64,000 bases of DNA from Hydrogenophilus sp. (GCA_020725265.1 DYFK01000014.1:24452-88451), one strand, 5' to 3'. Counted from the stretch's first letter, positions 1 through 8,359 are shown. Notes: a model not told the origin generated them from the letters alone. Program-made: numbers and translations.

Positions 1-228
1 GAGGCCGGCGCCGAACTCCACGCCGCCCAGTGCGACGGCTGCCACGCCAACCGCTTCGGCGGCGACGGCGGCAAGATCTACACGCGCAAGGACCGACGCG
101 CCAACAACCCCGGCCAGCTCGCGCAGTGGCTCACCACCTGCAACGCCAACCTCGGCAACAACCTGTTTCCCGAGGACGAACTCGATCTCGGCGCCTACCT
201 GAACCAGCGTTTCTACAAGTTCAAGTGA
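1..228 (+). CDS. c-type cytochrome, C-terminal part (5' end outside window)
   Basis: The frame is open from base 1 and ends at TGA 226-228, giving 75 residues of a protein that starts upstream. It contains one CxxCH haem-attachment motif (CDGCH) and ends in FYKFK. This is the usual look of a small periplasmic monohaem cytochrome c or the last haem domain of a larger one. I see no Met ligand I can assign with confidence; the segment after the haem motif has no obvious membrane helix. The electron-transfer partner cannot be inferred. The ORF track shows only a +2 frame shadow here (30..269), so this gene is missing from the track. Confidence 0.75.
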   Translation, partial: EAGAELHAAQCDGCHANRFGGDGGKIYTRKDRRANNPGQLAQWLTTCNANLGNNLFPEDELDLGAYLNQRFYKFK

Positions 229-265
229 CGTCTGGCGTTCCCTTTCATCTCATTCCCGGACCACC

Positions 266-610
266 ATGACCGAAACCTTCTGCGACCTCGCCAAGGGCAA
301 ATGCAAACCGTGCGAAGGCGGCATCCCGCCGCTGACCGCCGAGGAAATCGCCGGCCTGATGCCGAAACTCGCCGCCGACTGGCAAGTCGTCGACGGCAAG
401 CTGCGCCGCGATTTCAAGTTCGCCGATCACTACGTGACCATGACCTTCGTCAACGCCATCGCCTGGGTCTCGCACCAACAGGGCCATCACCCGGATCTGA
501 CGGTCGGCTACAACACCTGCCGGGTCGAATACATCACGCACGCCATTGGCGGATTGTCCGAATCCGACTTCATCTGCGCGGCCAAGATCGACGCCCTGTT
601 CGAGCTCTGA
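266..610 (+). CDS. phhB: 4a-hydroxytetrahydrobiopterin dehydratase (pterin-4a-carbinolamine dehydratase)
   Basis: 114 residues, the normal length for the bacterial family. The protein would dehydrate pterin-4a-carbinolamine to recycle the tetrahydropterin cofactor of aromatic amino-acid hydroxylases. Supporting features are the Cys-rich N-terminus (CDLAKGKCKPC) typical of bacterial members and the active-site HHPD motif at residues 74-77, followed by the conserved NTCRVEY strand. No phenylalanine hydroxylase gene is visible nearby, so its physiological partner is unknown. It is followed directly by rsgA, whose best start (TTG 612) lies one base past this stop, suggesting translational coupling. 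Confidence 0.9.
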   Translation: MTETFCDLAKGKCKPCEGGIPPLTAEEIAGLMPKLAADWQVVDGKLRRDFKFADHYVTMTFVNAIAWVSHQQGHHPDLTVGYNTCRVEYITHAIGGLSESDFICAAKIDALFEL

Positions 611-611
611 C

Positions 612-1487
612 TTGCAGGCCCTGCCCAACGGCCGCGTCATCGCCGCGCTCGGCCGGCACTTCCTGGTCGACGGCGCCGATGGCGTGGTCGAGTGCGTCAC
701 CCGCGGCAAGAAAGGTGGCGTCGCCTGCGGCGACCGCGTCGACTACCGGCCGACCCACGCCGGCAGCGGCGTCATCGAGCGGATCGGGACGCGGACCAAC
801 CTGCTGTTCCGTTCCGACCAGTTCCGCTCCAAGCTGATCGCCGCCAACGTCGATCAAGCCCTGATCGTGGTCGCGGCGGTGCCGATGTTTCGCGAGGAAT
901 TGCTGATCCGCTGTCTGGTCGCCTGCGAATCCGCCGACATCCCGGCGCTCATCGTCGTCAACAAGACCGACCTGCCGGAAACCGCCGCGCTGACCGAGCA
1001 TCTGCGCCATTACGCCGGCCTCGGCTACCCGCTCGTCGAGCTCAGCGCGCTCGGCGATCCGGATACCCTGCGCGAACGTCTGCGCGGTCGCGTCAGCGTG
1101 CTGGTGGGCGCGTCCGGCGTCGGCAAGAGCACCCTGCTCAACCGCCTGATTCCCGACGCCAACGTCGCCACCGGCGCCATCTCGCTGGCGCTCGACGCCG
1201 GCCGCCACACCACCACGCACGCGCGCATGCACCGGCTGCCGGGCGATGGCGCCGGCGAACTGATCGATTCGCCGGGCATGCAGGAATTCGGCCTGCGCCA
1301 TCTGGACCCGGCCGGTCTGATGGCGGCGTTTCCGGAAATCCGCGCCCGCCTCGGCCAGTGCCGCTTCCACAACTGCCGCCATCTCCGGGAGCCCGGCTGC
1401 GCGGTGCTGGAAGCGGCGCGCGCCGGTGACATCGCGGCCGTCCGGCTACGCGTCTATCAGAGTCTGCTCGGCCAGCTATCCTCGTAG
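612..1487 (+). CDS. rsgA: Small ribosomal subunit biogenesis GTPase RsgA
   Basis: Circularly permuted GTPase that assists late maturation of the 30S subunit. The order is OB-fold N-terminus, then G4 (NKTD, about residues 117-120) ahead of the P-loop G1 (GASGVGKST, about 166-174) and G3 (DSPGM, about 219). This permutation is diagnostic. The C-terminal zinc knuckle is present (Cys250, Cys255, His257, Cys263). The ORF track starts at ATG 546, but the first 22 residues would be a shadow of phhB. TTG 612, giving a 291-residue protein starting just before the conserved GRVIAALGR segment, matches the family better. Confidence is high for identity and moderate for the start. Confidence 0.93.
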   Translation: MQALPNGRVIAALGRHFLVDGADGVVECVTRGKKGGVACGDRVDYRPTHAGSGVIERIGTRTNLLFRSDQFRSKLIAANVDQALIVVAAVPMFREELLIRCLVACESADIPALIVVNKTDLPETAALTEHLRHYAGLGYPLVELSALGDPDTLRERLRGRVSVLVGASGVGKSTLLNRLIPDANVATGAISLALDAGRHTTTHARMHRLPGDGAGELIDSPGMQEFGLRHLDPAGLMAAFPEIRARLGQCRFHNCRHLREPGCAVLEAARAGDIAAVRLRVYQSLLGQLSS

Positions 1488-1530
1488 CAGGCCGCGCTTC
1501 GCGGCCGAGGATGAGGACGAGGAGAACGCC

Positions 1531-2034
1531 ATGAAAGCCGCCACCCTGCTGTCGCTCTTGCTGCTGTTGCCGCCCGCCGCGCCGGCGGCGGCCCAGGCCA
1601 CCCTGGTCGATACCCCGTATGACGCGCCCCGCGTGGTGTTCGATTTCTTCCTGGACGATCCGGCCAAGATGGGCAGTGCCTTGTACTGGATCCGCTCGCT
1701 GATCCTGCCGCTGTCGACACCGCCCTATGAATACGACGCGGAAACCATCAAGGTGGTGCTGCACGGCACCGAACTGGTCACCGTGGCCAGGAAGAATGAG
1801 GCGAAATACCAGGAAGTGGTGGAGCGCATGCGCTACTACGCCAGTCTGGGCATCGAATTCAAGGTCTGCGGCCTGGCCCTGCGCGATTACGGCTACACCC
1901 TCGCGGACATGCAGGATTTCATCCAGGTGGTCCCGAGCGCGCCGGTGGAACTGGTCTACTGGCAGAATCGCGGCTATGCCCTGGTGACGCCGACCATCCT
2001 GGAAAAGAAATTCAGCATCGAACAGATCCGCTGA
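1531..2034 (+). CDS. Periplasmic DsrE-like protein
   Basis: 167 residues from ATG 1531, preceded by a strong ribosome-binding site (GAGGACGAGGAG); the longer ORF from 1426 overlaps rsgA and is unlikely. A clear signal peptide (residues 1-22, ending AAA-QA) predicts export. The mature part has a DsrE/DsrF-like alternating pattern with a single cysteine (Cys113, KVCGLALRDYG), the position that carries sulfur in some relatives. DsrE-type proteins relay sulfane sulfur or act as small-molecule-binding trimers, but exported versions have no agreed function. Assignment rests on fold-level resemblance only. Confidence 0.65.
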   Translation: MKAATLLSLLLLLPPAAPAAAQATLVDTPYDAPRVVFDFFLDDPAKMGSALYWIRSLILPLSTPPYEYDAETIKVVLHGTELVTVARKNEAKYQEVVERMRYYASLGIEFKVCGLALRDYGYTLADMQDFIQVVPSAPVELVYWQNRGYALVTPTILEKKFSIEQIR

Positions 2035-2042
2035 CCGCCGCG

Positions 2043-3110
2043 ATGACCGCCCCGCCCCAGGCGCCGCGCGGCCGCGCCGCCGCCTTCAATCCGGACAACC
2101 GCTACGCGCGGTCGCGGCGCGAGGATTTCGACGATGGCTGGGAACGCGACGACGAGCCGGCGCCGACCGCCGCCACGGAATGGCTGATCGACGCCAGCCG
2201 GAGCGTGATTGCCCGCAACCAGTCGCCGGACGTGCCGTTCGACCGCTCGATCAACCCCTATCGTGGCTGCGAGCATGGCTGCATCTACTGCTTCGCCCGG
2301 CCGACCCACGCCTGGCTCGACCTTTCGCCCGGCCTCGATTTCGAAACCCGCATCCATTACAAGCCGGACGCCGCCCGCCTGCTGCGCGCGGAACTGGCGC
2401 GGCCAGGCTACCGCTGCGCGCCGATCGCGCTGGGTATCAACACCGATGCCTACCAGCCCGGCGAACGCCGCTTCGGCCTGACCCGGTCGTTGCTGGAAGT
2501 CCTGCTCGAACACCGCCACCCGGTCAGCATCGTCACCAAATCGGCGCTGATCGAACGCGATCTCGACCTGCTCGCGGAACTGGCGCGCGCCAATCTGGTG
2601 GAAGTCGCCATCTCGCTGACCACCCGCGACCGACAACTGGCCCGGCGCATGGAACCGCGCGCGGCGGCGCCGGAACGGCGGCTGGAAACACTGCGCCGGC
2701 TGCGCCACGCCGGCATTCCGACCAGCGTGCTGGTGGCGCCGGTGATCCCCTTCCTCAACGACGACGAGCTGGAGGATCTGCTCGCGGCCGCGCGCGCCGC
2801 CGACGCCCTTGACGCCGGTTACGTGCTGCTGCGTCTGCCGCTGGAAGTCGCCCCGCTGTTCGAGGACTGGCTGAACCGCCATTACCCGCTCAAGGCGGAA
2901 CGGATCATGAAGCGCATGCGCGATTGCCGCGGCGGCGCGAACTACGATAGCCGCTTCGGCCTACGCATGCGCGGCGAAGGCGTCTACGCCGACCTGCTCC
3001 GCGCCCGCTTCCGGCGCGCCCACGCCCGCCTCGGCTTTCAGCCCTCCCCGCCGCTCGATTGCGAAGTCTTCCGCGTACCCGACCGGCCGGAACAGCTCGG
3101 GCTGTTCTGA
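2043..3110 (+). CDS. PA0069-family radical SAM protein
   Basis: 355 residues. A CxxxCxxC iron-sulfur motif at Cys76, Cys80 and Cys83 (RGCEHGCIYC) is followed by FARPTH, the signature of the PA0069 / spore-photoproduct-lyase-like radical SAM subfamily. A TIM-barrel-like alternation follows (LGINTDAYQP, SIVTKSALIERD, SVLVAPVIPFLND). The protein should bind a 4Fe-4S cluster and cleave S-adenosylmethionine; its substrate is not known for this family. The disordered N-terminus (about 45 residues, rich in Ala, Arg and Asp) is normal for the group. It starts 8 bp after the DsrE-like gene and may be cotranscribed with it. Confidence 0.85.
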   Translation: MTAPPQAPRGRAAAFNPDNRYARSRREDFDDGWERDDEPAPTAATEWLIDASRSVIARNQSPDVPFDRSINPYRGCEHGCIYCFARPTHAWLDLSPGLDFETRIHYKPDAARLLRAELARPGYRCAPIALGINTDAYQPGERRFGLTRSLLEVLLEHRHPVSIVTKSALIERDLDLLAELARANLVEVAISLTTRDRQLARRMEPRAAAPERRLETLRRLRHAGIPTSVLVAPVIPFLNDDELEDLLAAARAADALDAGYVLLRLPLEVAPLFEDWLNRHYPLKAERIMKRMRDCRGGANYDSRFGLRMRGEGVYADLLRARFRRAHARLGFQPSPPLDCEVFRVPDRPEQLGLF

Positions 3111-3142
3111 GGTCGGCAACCTTCATCGGATGGCGAGAATGT

Positions 3143-3757
3143 TCAGGGCAACGCAGCAAGGATTTCGGCGATCTCCCGCTGGATCGCCTCGGCGGATTCC
3201 CGACGTGGCGTCAACCGCTCCGCCCAGGCTCGTCCCGGGTGCAGGGTATCCCAGCGCGGCCGCATTCCAGCATGGCGCCCCTTGCCTGGGTCATGGTTGC
3301 CAAAGCCATCGATCAAGGTATTCCAGACCGGGGAAAAGCGCGCGATGAGCAAGGATTCGCCAAGGGGAATCCAGATATCGTCCACCGGCAGGAATCGGCA
3401 GGAAAAATCCCCGACCGCCAGATTCGTGGCCGCCTCGATACTCTCCAGATGGTCGCGCAAGCGTTTGTACAAAGCCTGGCCGGGACTGTCACCCAACCCC
3501 ATGCCGCCTTTCCGGCTACCCGCCGGCACCGCCTTGCCCACGTAAATCGGCAGGCCCCAGCGTTGCCCGCGATTGCGCGCGGCGATTTCCCGGTAAGCGG
3601 GAAAATCCCCGGCGTAGTAGATAGCGTATACGCCGGCGCCCGTGAACGGAGACAGCGCCACGAACGGGGTCACCGGCCGGGCCAGCATGGCGTTGGCGAC
3701 GCTCTCGCCGAGATTGCGCTTGTCCAGCGGATTGAAAGGCAGGATGTCCGCGCTCAC
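3143..3757 (-). CDS. Eco29kI-family GIY-YIG type II restriction endonuclease
   Basis: 204 residues. The N-terminal third carries a GIY-YIG core (GVYAIYYAG near 42-50, IYVGKAVP at 71-78). Candidate active-site residues are Tyr44, Tyr72, Arg99, His103, Glu134 and Asn146. The Arg-His spacing of 4 and Glu-Asn spacing of 12 match what I recall of Eco29kI, which cuts CCGC^GG. GTG start 3757 overlaps the stop of the upstream methyltransferase by 4 bp (GTGA), so expression is coupled and follows the methyltransferase. Specificity for CCGCGG is inferred from the family and not shown by the sequence. Convergent with the radical SAM gene. Confidence 0.82.
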   Translation of the reverse strand: MSADILPFNPLDKRNLGESVANAMLARPVTPFVALSPFTGAGVYAIYYAGDFPAYREIAARNRGQRWGLPIYVGKAVPAGSRKGGMGLGDSPGQALYKRLRDHLESIEAATNLAVGDFSCRFLPVDDIWIPLGESLLIARFSPVWNTLIDGFGNHDPGKGRHAGMRPRWDTLHPGRAWAERLTPRRESAEAIQREIAEILAALP

Positions 3758-4965
3758 GCGACCGCCTCGCGATCGTGGCCGCGTTCGGCCTGGCCGACGG
3801 AGGTTTTCGACAACAGACGTTCGAGCACACCGCGCGCGACCACCGCGCCCAAGGCCACCGGCACGGCGTTGCCGAGCTGGCGCATGGTTTCACTCCAAGA
3901 GCCATGAAACACGAAACCATCCGGAAACGTTTGCAAACGGGCCGCTTCCCGGGCGGTGAAATATCGAACCGCGCCATCCGGGGCAACCAGCATGTTTTCC
4001 CCGCCGGGAACGCCATGATCGCCGGCTTTCAGAGTCTTGGCCGGCATGTCCAGCGGGCTGCCGGTATGTCCTGGGTAGGCGCGCGCGCCTGATTGAACTC
4101 GGTGGTTATGGATATCGCCGGCCTCGGCTGGCGGCAGGCTGGCGATCGCGTCGCGCACGGTTCGCCAGGGCCGCTCCGTGGGCGCGATCAACGAATCCCG
4201 CAAGATCGCGACGCGCCGTGACAGCGCGCCCGGCGGTTCGGGCCGGGCATGGCCGGGGACGCGATGCCGATCCCAGTATTCACCGCTGACCCATTGGTCA
4301 TGCAGCAGGGCGTCGAGCGAATGCGAAGGCCTTGGGAAATGCCATTCGAGATCGAGATCGTGGCGGAATCCGACGAAAATGACCCGCTCGCGCCTTTGCG
4401 GCACGCCGTGATCGGCGGCATTCACCAGATTCGCCACCACGTTGTAGCGCAGCACTTCTCGGGCATGGCCGGTTTTCAGCTTTTGCAGCCGCCGCGCGTG
4501 ATCCTCCCAGCTCTCGTCCGGCAACCTGGCGATCTCCGGAAACTCCAGACCCAGCATGATGTACTGGAAATAGTTGGCGAAACCGCTCCGCGTCAGCCCC
4601 TTCACGTTTTCGACGATGAAGGCTTTCGGCTTCACCCGGCCAATCACCCCGATCATGGTTGGAAACATGTCGCGATGGTCATCGTGGGCCTTGTGCTTGC
4701 CACCCAGGGAAAATGGCTGACAGGGCGGGCCTCCACTGACAATCTCGATATCTTCCGGAATCCCGGAGATGTCGAAACTCCGGACGTCGGCTTCATGGAT
4801 CGGCCAATCGGCGACCAACGGAAATCCACGACGCTGATTCTCGCGTAGCGTATCGCAGGCCCAACGGTCCCATTCCACCACGGCGAGCGGTTTGACCCCG
4901 GCCATGGACAAGCCCATGCCCAGGCCGCCCGCTCCAACGAACAGCTCAAGCGCTCGCGGCGTCAT
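3754..4965 (-). CDS. DNA (cytosine-5-)-methyltransferase of the restriction-modification cassette
   Basis: 403 residues. It has the ordered C5-methyltransferase motifs: I (ELFVGAGGLGMG, residues 7-18), IV with the catalytic cysteine in PPCQPF (Cys82), VI (ENVKG, about 118), VIII (QRRERVIFVG) and X (QLGNAVPV near the C-terminus). The target recognition region lies between VIII and X. It would methylate the host site and so protect it from the neighbouring endonuclease. The start at ATG 4965 lies 20 bp inside the vsr gene, and the stop overlaps the endonuclease start. All three genes therefore form one overlapping minus-strand unit. Confidence 0.93.
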   Translation of the reverse strand: MTPRALELFVGAGGLGMGLSMAGVKPLAVVEWDRWACDTLRENQRRGFPLVADWPIHEADVRSFDISGIPEDIEIVSGGPPCQPFSLGGKHKAHDDHRDMFPTMIGVIGRVKPKAFIVENVKGLTRSGFANYFQYIMLGLEFPEIARLPDESWEDHARRLQKLKTGHAREVLRYNVVANLVNAADHGVPQRRERVIFVGFRHDLDLEWHFPRPSHSLDALLHDQWVSGEYWDRHRVPGHARPEPPGALSRRVAILRDSLIAPTERPWRTVRDAIASLPPAEAGDIHNHRVQSGARAYPGHTGSPLDMPAKTLKAGDHGVPGGENMLVAPDGAVRYFTAREAARLQTFPDGFVFHGSWSETMRQLGNAVPVALGAVVARGVLERLLSKTSVGQAERGHDREAVA

Positions 4966-5371
4966 CGAGAAACTCCTGGATTTTCATCGCCAACCGCTCC
5001 CTGTCATGGAGCTCGCACTCCCAAACAATCAGATATCGCCACCCCGACTCGGCCAGGGCTCGCTGGTTCCGGGCATCCCGTGTCTGGTTCGCTTCCAGCT
5101 TTGGCCGCCAGAACTCCATTCTACTTTTCGGCCAGCGAGTCAGGGGGCAATGTCCACCGTGCCGATGCCAGAAGCAGCCATGCACGAAAATGACCTTGCG
5201 CCGAACGGGAAAAACCAGGTCCGGGCAACCAGGCAGATCGCGCCGATGCAATCGATATCGATACCCGAGTGCATGGACGAGGCGGCGTACCATCATTTCC
5301 GGTTTGGAACCCCTGGCACGGATCAACGACATGCGCGCGGAACGCTGGCGCGGGCTCAGGATATCCGTCAC
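4946..5371 (-). CDS. vsr: Very short patch repair endonuclease (Vsr)
   Basis: 141 residues, GTG start at 5371. Vsr nicks DNA 5' of the T in T:G mismatches that arise when 5-methylcytosine deaminates, so it repairs damage caused by the adjacent methyltransferase. Asp51, His64 and His69 (PGCPDLVFP, VHGCFWHRH) fall at the positions I recall for E. coli Vsr metal-binding and catalytic residues, and an Asp at 99 matches the later acidic residue. The gene is first in the cassette. Its presence fits a C5-methylating system and argues that the cassette has been resident long enough to need mismatch repair. Confidence 0.92.
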   Translation of the reverse strand: MTDILSPRQRSARMSLIRARGSKPEMMVRRLVHALGYRYRLHRRDLPGCPDLVFPVRRKVIFVHGCFWHRHGGHCPLTRWPKSRMEFWRPKLEANQTRDARNQRALAESGWRYLIVWECELHDRERLAMKIQEFLDDAASA

Positions 5372-5430
5372 GCCACTTCCAGATCAGTGGCTCCACGGTC
5401 CGGCAACCGCTCTCAGTCCCGATGAGCCGT

Positions 5431-5457
5431 CCCGAGGGGCTGAGCCACCCCCTCGGG
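5431..5457 (-). terminator. Hairpin downstream of the yajL-hemG-hslR operon
   Basis: Perfect 9-bp inverted repeat CCCGAGGGG / CCCCTCGGG with a 9-nt loop, 39 bp beyond the yajL-like stop. There is no uridine tract on either strand, so it may be a Rho-assisted or mRNA-stabilising structure. It sits between the minus operon and the vsr start. Confidence 0.4.
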
Positions 5458-5495
5458 CGGGCGGCGAACGAAGTGAGCGCGGGGGCCGTTCCATC

Positions 5496-6050
5496 TCAGC
5501 CGCGCACCAGGCCGGCTTCGACCTGCTGGCGCTTGTCGGCGCCGGCGAGCAGTTCGATCAGGGTGAGGGCAAAATCCATCGCGGTGCCAGGTCCGCGCGA
5601 GGTAACGACGCGGCCGTCGACGACGACGGCGTCACCGAGCTTGCGCGTGCTGGCCGGCAGCCCGAGGTTGTCGAGCACGCCCGGATAGGCGGTGACGCGC
5701 TTGCCGTCGAGCAGGCCGGCGCGGGCGAGCGCCATCGGCGCGGCGCAGATGGCGGCGGTGTATTTGCCGGCCTCGGCCATGCGCCGGAGCAGGGCCTGGA
5801 TGCGCGCGTCGTCGCGCAGGTGGTCGGCGCCGGGCAGGCCGCCGGGCAGCGCGATCAGGTCGTAGTCGTGATTCATCGCCTCGTCCAGGGTCGCGTCCGG
5901 CTGCACGCGGGTGCCCCGGCTGCCCAGGATCAGGCCGGGTTGCAGACCGGCGGTGACGACCGCGAAACCGGCGCGGCGCAGCAGGTCGATCAAGGTCACG
6001 GCTTCCAGATCCTCGAATCCGTGCGCCAGGGGGATGAGTACGCTAGGCAT
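5496..6050 (-). CDS. yajL: DJ-1/PfpI family protein, YajL-like
   Basis: 184 residues from ATG 6050 (the ORF track extends 25 residues further into hemG). It has the DJ-1 pattern throughout: MPSVLIPLAHGFEDLE with the conserved acidic residue, LPGG, the nucleophile elbow AAICAAP carrying the reactive cysteine, and GPGTAMDFAL near the end. These match the YajL/DJ-1 branch better than the PfpI protease branch. Proposed roles of this branch are protection against oxidative or carbonyl stress and chaperone-like activity; the exact reaction is disputed. The start overlaps the end of the upstream flavoprotein gene by 8 bp, so the two are coupled. Confidence 0.85.
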   Translation of the reverse strand: MPSVLIPLAHGFEDLEAVTLIDLLRRAGFAVVTAGLQPGLILGSRGTRVQPDATLDEAMNHDYDLIALPGGLPGADHLRDDARIQALLRRMAEAGKYTAAICAAPMALARAGLLDGKRVTAYPGVLDNLGLPASTRKLGDAVVVDGRVVTSRGPGTAMDFALTLIELLAGADKRQQVEAGLVRG

Positions 6051-7245
6051 GGGAATCTCCTTGTGCCAACAGCCGGGCGGTTTCGTTGACCGCGCGTTCC
6101 GCGCAGTCGCCGATCGACAGGCCATTCAGGTAGTTGCCGACCAGGGCCAGCGGGGTGCCGGCCAGCAGGTCGTCGATTTCCGCGACCAGGCCGGGGTGTT
6201 CCAGTCCCGGCGCGGGCAGGCGGTTGACCGTGGCGCGGGCCTCCAGGAAATCGTCCGGCGTCACGCCGAGCACCTCGGCGACGCGCGCGCGCTGGCCGGC
6301 GACATCGAGCCGGCCGGGCCGGAAGTGGAAAGTGAAGCCGCGCAGCGACGGGTGCGGCACCGGATCGCGGGTCACCACCGACCAGAATGCGTCGTCGCCG
6401 CCGATCAGGCCGGCGACGCGCGGCAGCGCGACCCGGTCGGCGGCGACGACGACGGCCAGCGCCTCGATGTCGATCATCGGGAAACGGGCCAGCCGGACGG
6501 CGATGTCCGGCGCCGCGTCGCGCAGCAGGTTGGCGGCGGCATCGACCGGCACCGCCAGCATCAACTGGCGGCAGGCGATCCGGTCGCCGGCGACGTCGAG
6601 CAGGTAACCGCCGGCGTCGGCCCGGATCGCCGCGACCGGGTGGTTCAGGCGCGTTTCGAAGCGGGCGCCGGTGGCCACCGCTTCCAGCAATCCCTGCAAG
6701 CCGCCCGGGAAGGTGAACTTGCGTGGCGCCGATTTCATGCGTGGCTTGCGCCGGAACAGCCAGGCGGCCGGGAAGCCGTCGGCCGGCTGCGAGAGCACGG
6801 CGGCGAAGGCCGGCGCCAGCAGGCGCCGGTAGTTGCCGCGCCCGAGCAGGCGGCCGAACCAGTCGGCGACCGTGCGCCCGGCCTTGGCGCGGCCGATGCC
6901 GAACGGCAGCGACAGGGCCGCCTCGACGAAGGATAGTCGGGCCATCGGCGACTGGACGCCGCCATCGGACTTGAGGAAGCGGTAGGAGAGTTTCTCGCGG
7001 GTCAGCAGATCGCCCAGGCGGCCGCGTCCGTCGAGGGCTTCCAGCAACGGCGCGTAGGAGTTGTAGGCGGTGTGGGCGCCCAGTTCCAGCCAGAAGTCCG
7101 CGCGCGGCCGCCAGCTGTGGATGCAGCCGCCGAGCCGGTCGGCCGCTTCCAGCACCAGCACGCGCCGGCCGGATTCGGCCAGGCGGGCGGCGCCGACCAG
7201 GCCGCTGGCGCCGGCCCCGACCACCACGCAATCCCAGGTTTCCAT
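6043..7245 (-). CDS. FAD-dependent protoporphyrinogen oxidase-like flavoprotein
   Basis: 400 residues from ATG 7245. An N-terminal Rossmann dinucleotide-binding motif (VVVGAGASGLVGA) is followed by the amine-oxidase/PPO-type motif with GG (EAADRLGG). A substrate domain and a C-terminal FAD-contacting segment (LALVGNYLNGLSIGDC) complete the HemY-like layout. It probably oxidises protoporphyrinogen IX in haem synthesis, but related flavoproteins act on other polycyclic substrates and it is shorter than typical HemY (about 450-470 residues). No other haem genes are in the window. It lies between hslR (2 bp upstream) and yajL (8-bp overlap) in one operon. Confidence 0.72.
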   Translation of the reverse strand: METWDCVVVGAGASGLVGAARLAESGRRVLVLEAADRLGGCIHSWRPRADFWLELGAHTAYNSYAPLLEALDGRGRLGDLLTREKLSYRFLKSDGGVQSPMARLSFVEAALSLPFGIGRAKAGRTVADWFGRLLGRGNYRRLLAPAFAAVLSQPADGFPAAWLFRRKPRMKSAPRKFTFPGGLQGLLEAVATGARFETRLNHPVAAIRADAGGYLLDVAGDRIACRQLMLAVPVDAAANLLRDAAPDIAVRLARFPMIDIEALAVVVAADRVALPRVAGLIGGDDAFWSVVTRDPVPHPSLRGFTFHFRPGRLDVAGQRARVAEVLGVTPDDFLEARATVNRLPAPGLEHPGLVAEIDDLLAGTPLALVGNYLNGLSIGDCAERAVNETARLLAQGDSHA

Positions 7246-7247
7246 GC

Positions 7248-7652
7248 TCAGAACTCGTTGAATCGGTGAATCAGACGCCGGTCCCGTTTGGTCGGCCGGC
7301 CGTGGATGACGCTGCCCGGATCGGTGTTCCAGTGCCGTTCGGCGGCCTGGCGCTCGCGCTCGGCCTGGCTCTCGGGCGATTCCAGGTACAGCCGCCGGGC
7401 TTCGGTGGCCGGGCCGCGCCGATCGGCGAGACCGGCGACGGTGACGGTCCAGTTCTGCCCGGCCACGTGAATGTCCAGCCGGTCGCCGACGCGCACGCCG
7501 TGCGCCGGCTTGATCCGCTCGCCGTTGAGCCGGACCTTGCCGCCCTCGACGGCATCCTGGGCAAGACCGCGGGTCTTGAAAAACCGCGCGGCCCACAGCC
7601 ATTTGTCAACGCGCAGACGGCCCGGCGCCTCGCTTGTATCGGTGTTTCGCAT
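7248..7652 (-). CDS. hslR: Heat shock protein 15 (ribosome-associated S4-domain RNA-binding protein)
   Basis: 134 residues from ATG 7652; the ORF track's 50 additional residues run into the divergent lipoprotein gene. The S4 RNA-binding domain spans about residues 12-75 (RVDKWLWAARFFKTRGLAQDAVEGGKV), followed by the basic tail typical of Hsp15 (TKRDRR near the end). Hsp15 binds stalled 50S subunits carrying a peptidyl-tRNA and helps recycle them after heat stress. It is the first gene of a compact three-gene minus operon with the PPO-like flavoprotein and YajL-like protein, which suggests a stress-related grouping. Confidence 0.9.
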   Translation of the reverse strand: MRNTDTSEAPGRLRVDKWLWAARFFKTRGLAQDAVEGGKVRLNGERIKPAHGVRVGDRLDIHVAGQNWTVTVAGLADRRGPATEARRLYLESPESQAERERQAAERHWNTDPGSVIHGRPTKRDRRLIHRFNEF

Positions 7653-7708
7653 CGGCGCATCATAGCGCGTGCGGCCGCGTTCGCGGCGGCCCCACCAAGG
7701 AGAACGCC

Positions 7709-8359
7709 ATGTCCACGCCGCGCTTCCTCTACGCCCTTCCCCTGCTGTTCGCCGTCCTCGGTTGCGCCGGTCCCGGCGGCGGTCCGGCCCCGGCCGCGAC
7801 ACTGGGCCATCTGACCCTGCGCCAGCCGCTGACCATCGAGCCGAACTCGGCCACGCTGCGCGTGCAATACGGCCGCGTGGTGCCGCGCAACGGCGTCGAG
7901 GAAAGCGAGCCGTTCTGCGTGTTCGAGCTGGACACCGTCGCCGCCATCGAGCAACCGTTGCGTCCGGGCCGCTTCGACATCGTCGCCATCGGCCAGCGCG
8001 TGGAAACCTTCGCCGGCATGCCGGTTTCGCCGTTCCGGCGCGTGGCCTTCGACGACGACGGCCCCACCCACATCTACTTCAAGACCATCTTCCGCCTGCG
8101 GGACCCGGCGCCGTCCAGGCCACAGGCGGTGCGCGCGCTGACCTGCATGAGCAACCAGAACGCGCCCGGCATCGCGCCGTTCATGCGCCATCTGCGTCCC
8201 GACGAGATCCGCGCCGCGCTCGGCGGGCTGTTCATCCTGGAACTGGTTGGATACCGGGCCGGACGCGTCGACGCCCCGGCGGCGGACGCCGCGACCACGC
8301 GGTTGTCACCGCCGGCCGCTACAATGGCGCCTGCATCCATTCCTGGCACATCTTCATGA
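7709..8359 (+). CDS. Predicted lipoprotein of unknown function
   Basis: 216 residues from ATG 7709, preceded by an AAGGAG ribosome-binding site; the earlier ATG 7634 lies inside hslR. The N-terminus is a lipoprotein signal peptide with lipobox LGC (FAVLGCAGPGG), so the mature protein should be acylated and exported. The body is beta-rich and has two central cysteines (FCVF, LTCMSN). It ends with a low-complexity Ala/Pro tail. I recognise no domain. Its TGA overlaps the ATG of the downstream ACT-domain gene (ATGA), so the two are translationally coupled although their predicted compartments differ. Confidence 0.75.
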   Translation: MSTPRFLYALPLLFAVLGCAGPGGGPAPAATLGHLTLRQPLTIEPNSATLRVQYGRVVPRNGVEESEPFCVFELDTVAAIEQPLRPGRFDIVAIGQRVETFAGMPVSPFRRVAFDDDGPTHIYFKTIFRLRDPAPSRPQAVRALTCMSNQNAPGIAPFMRHLRPDEIRAALGGLFILELVGYRAGRVDAPAADAATTRLSPPAATMAPASIPGTSS

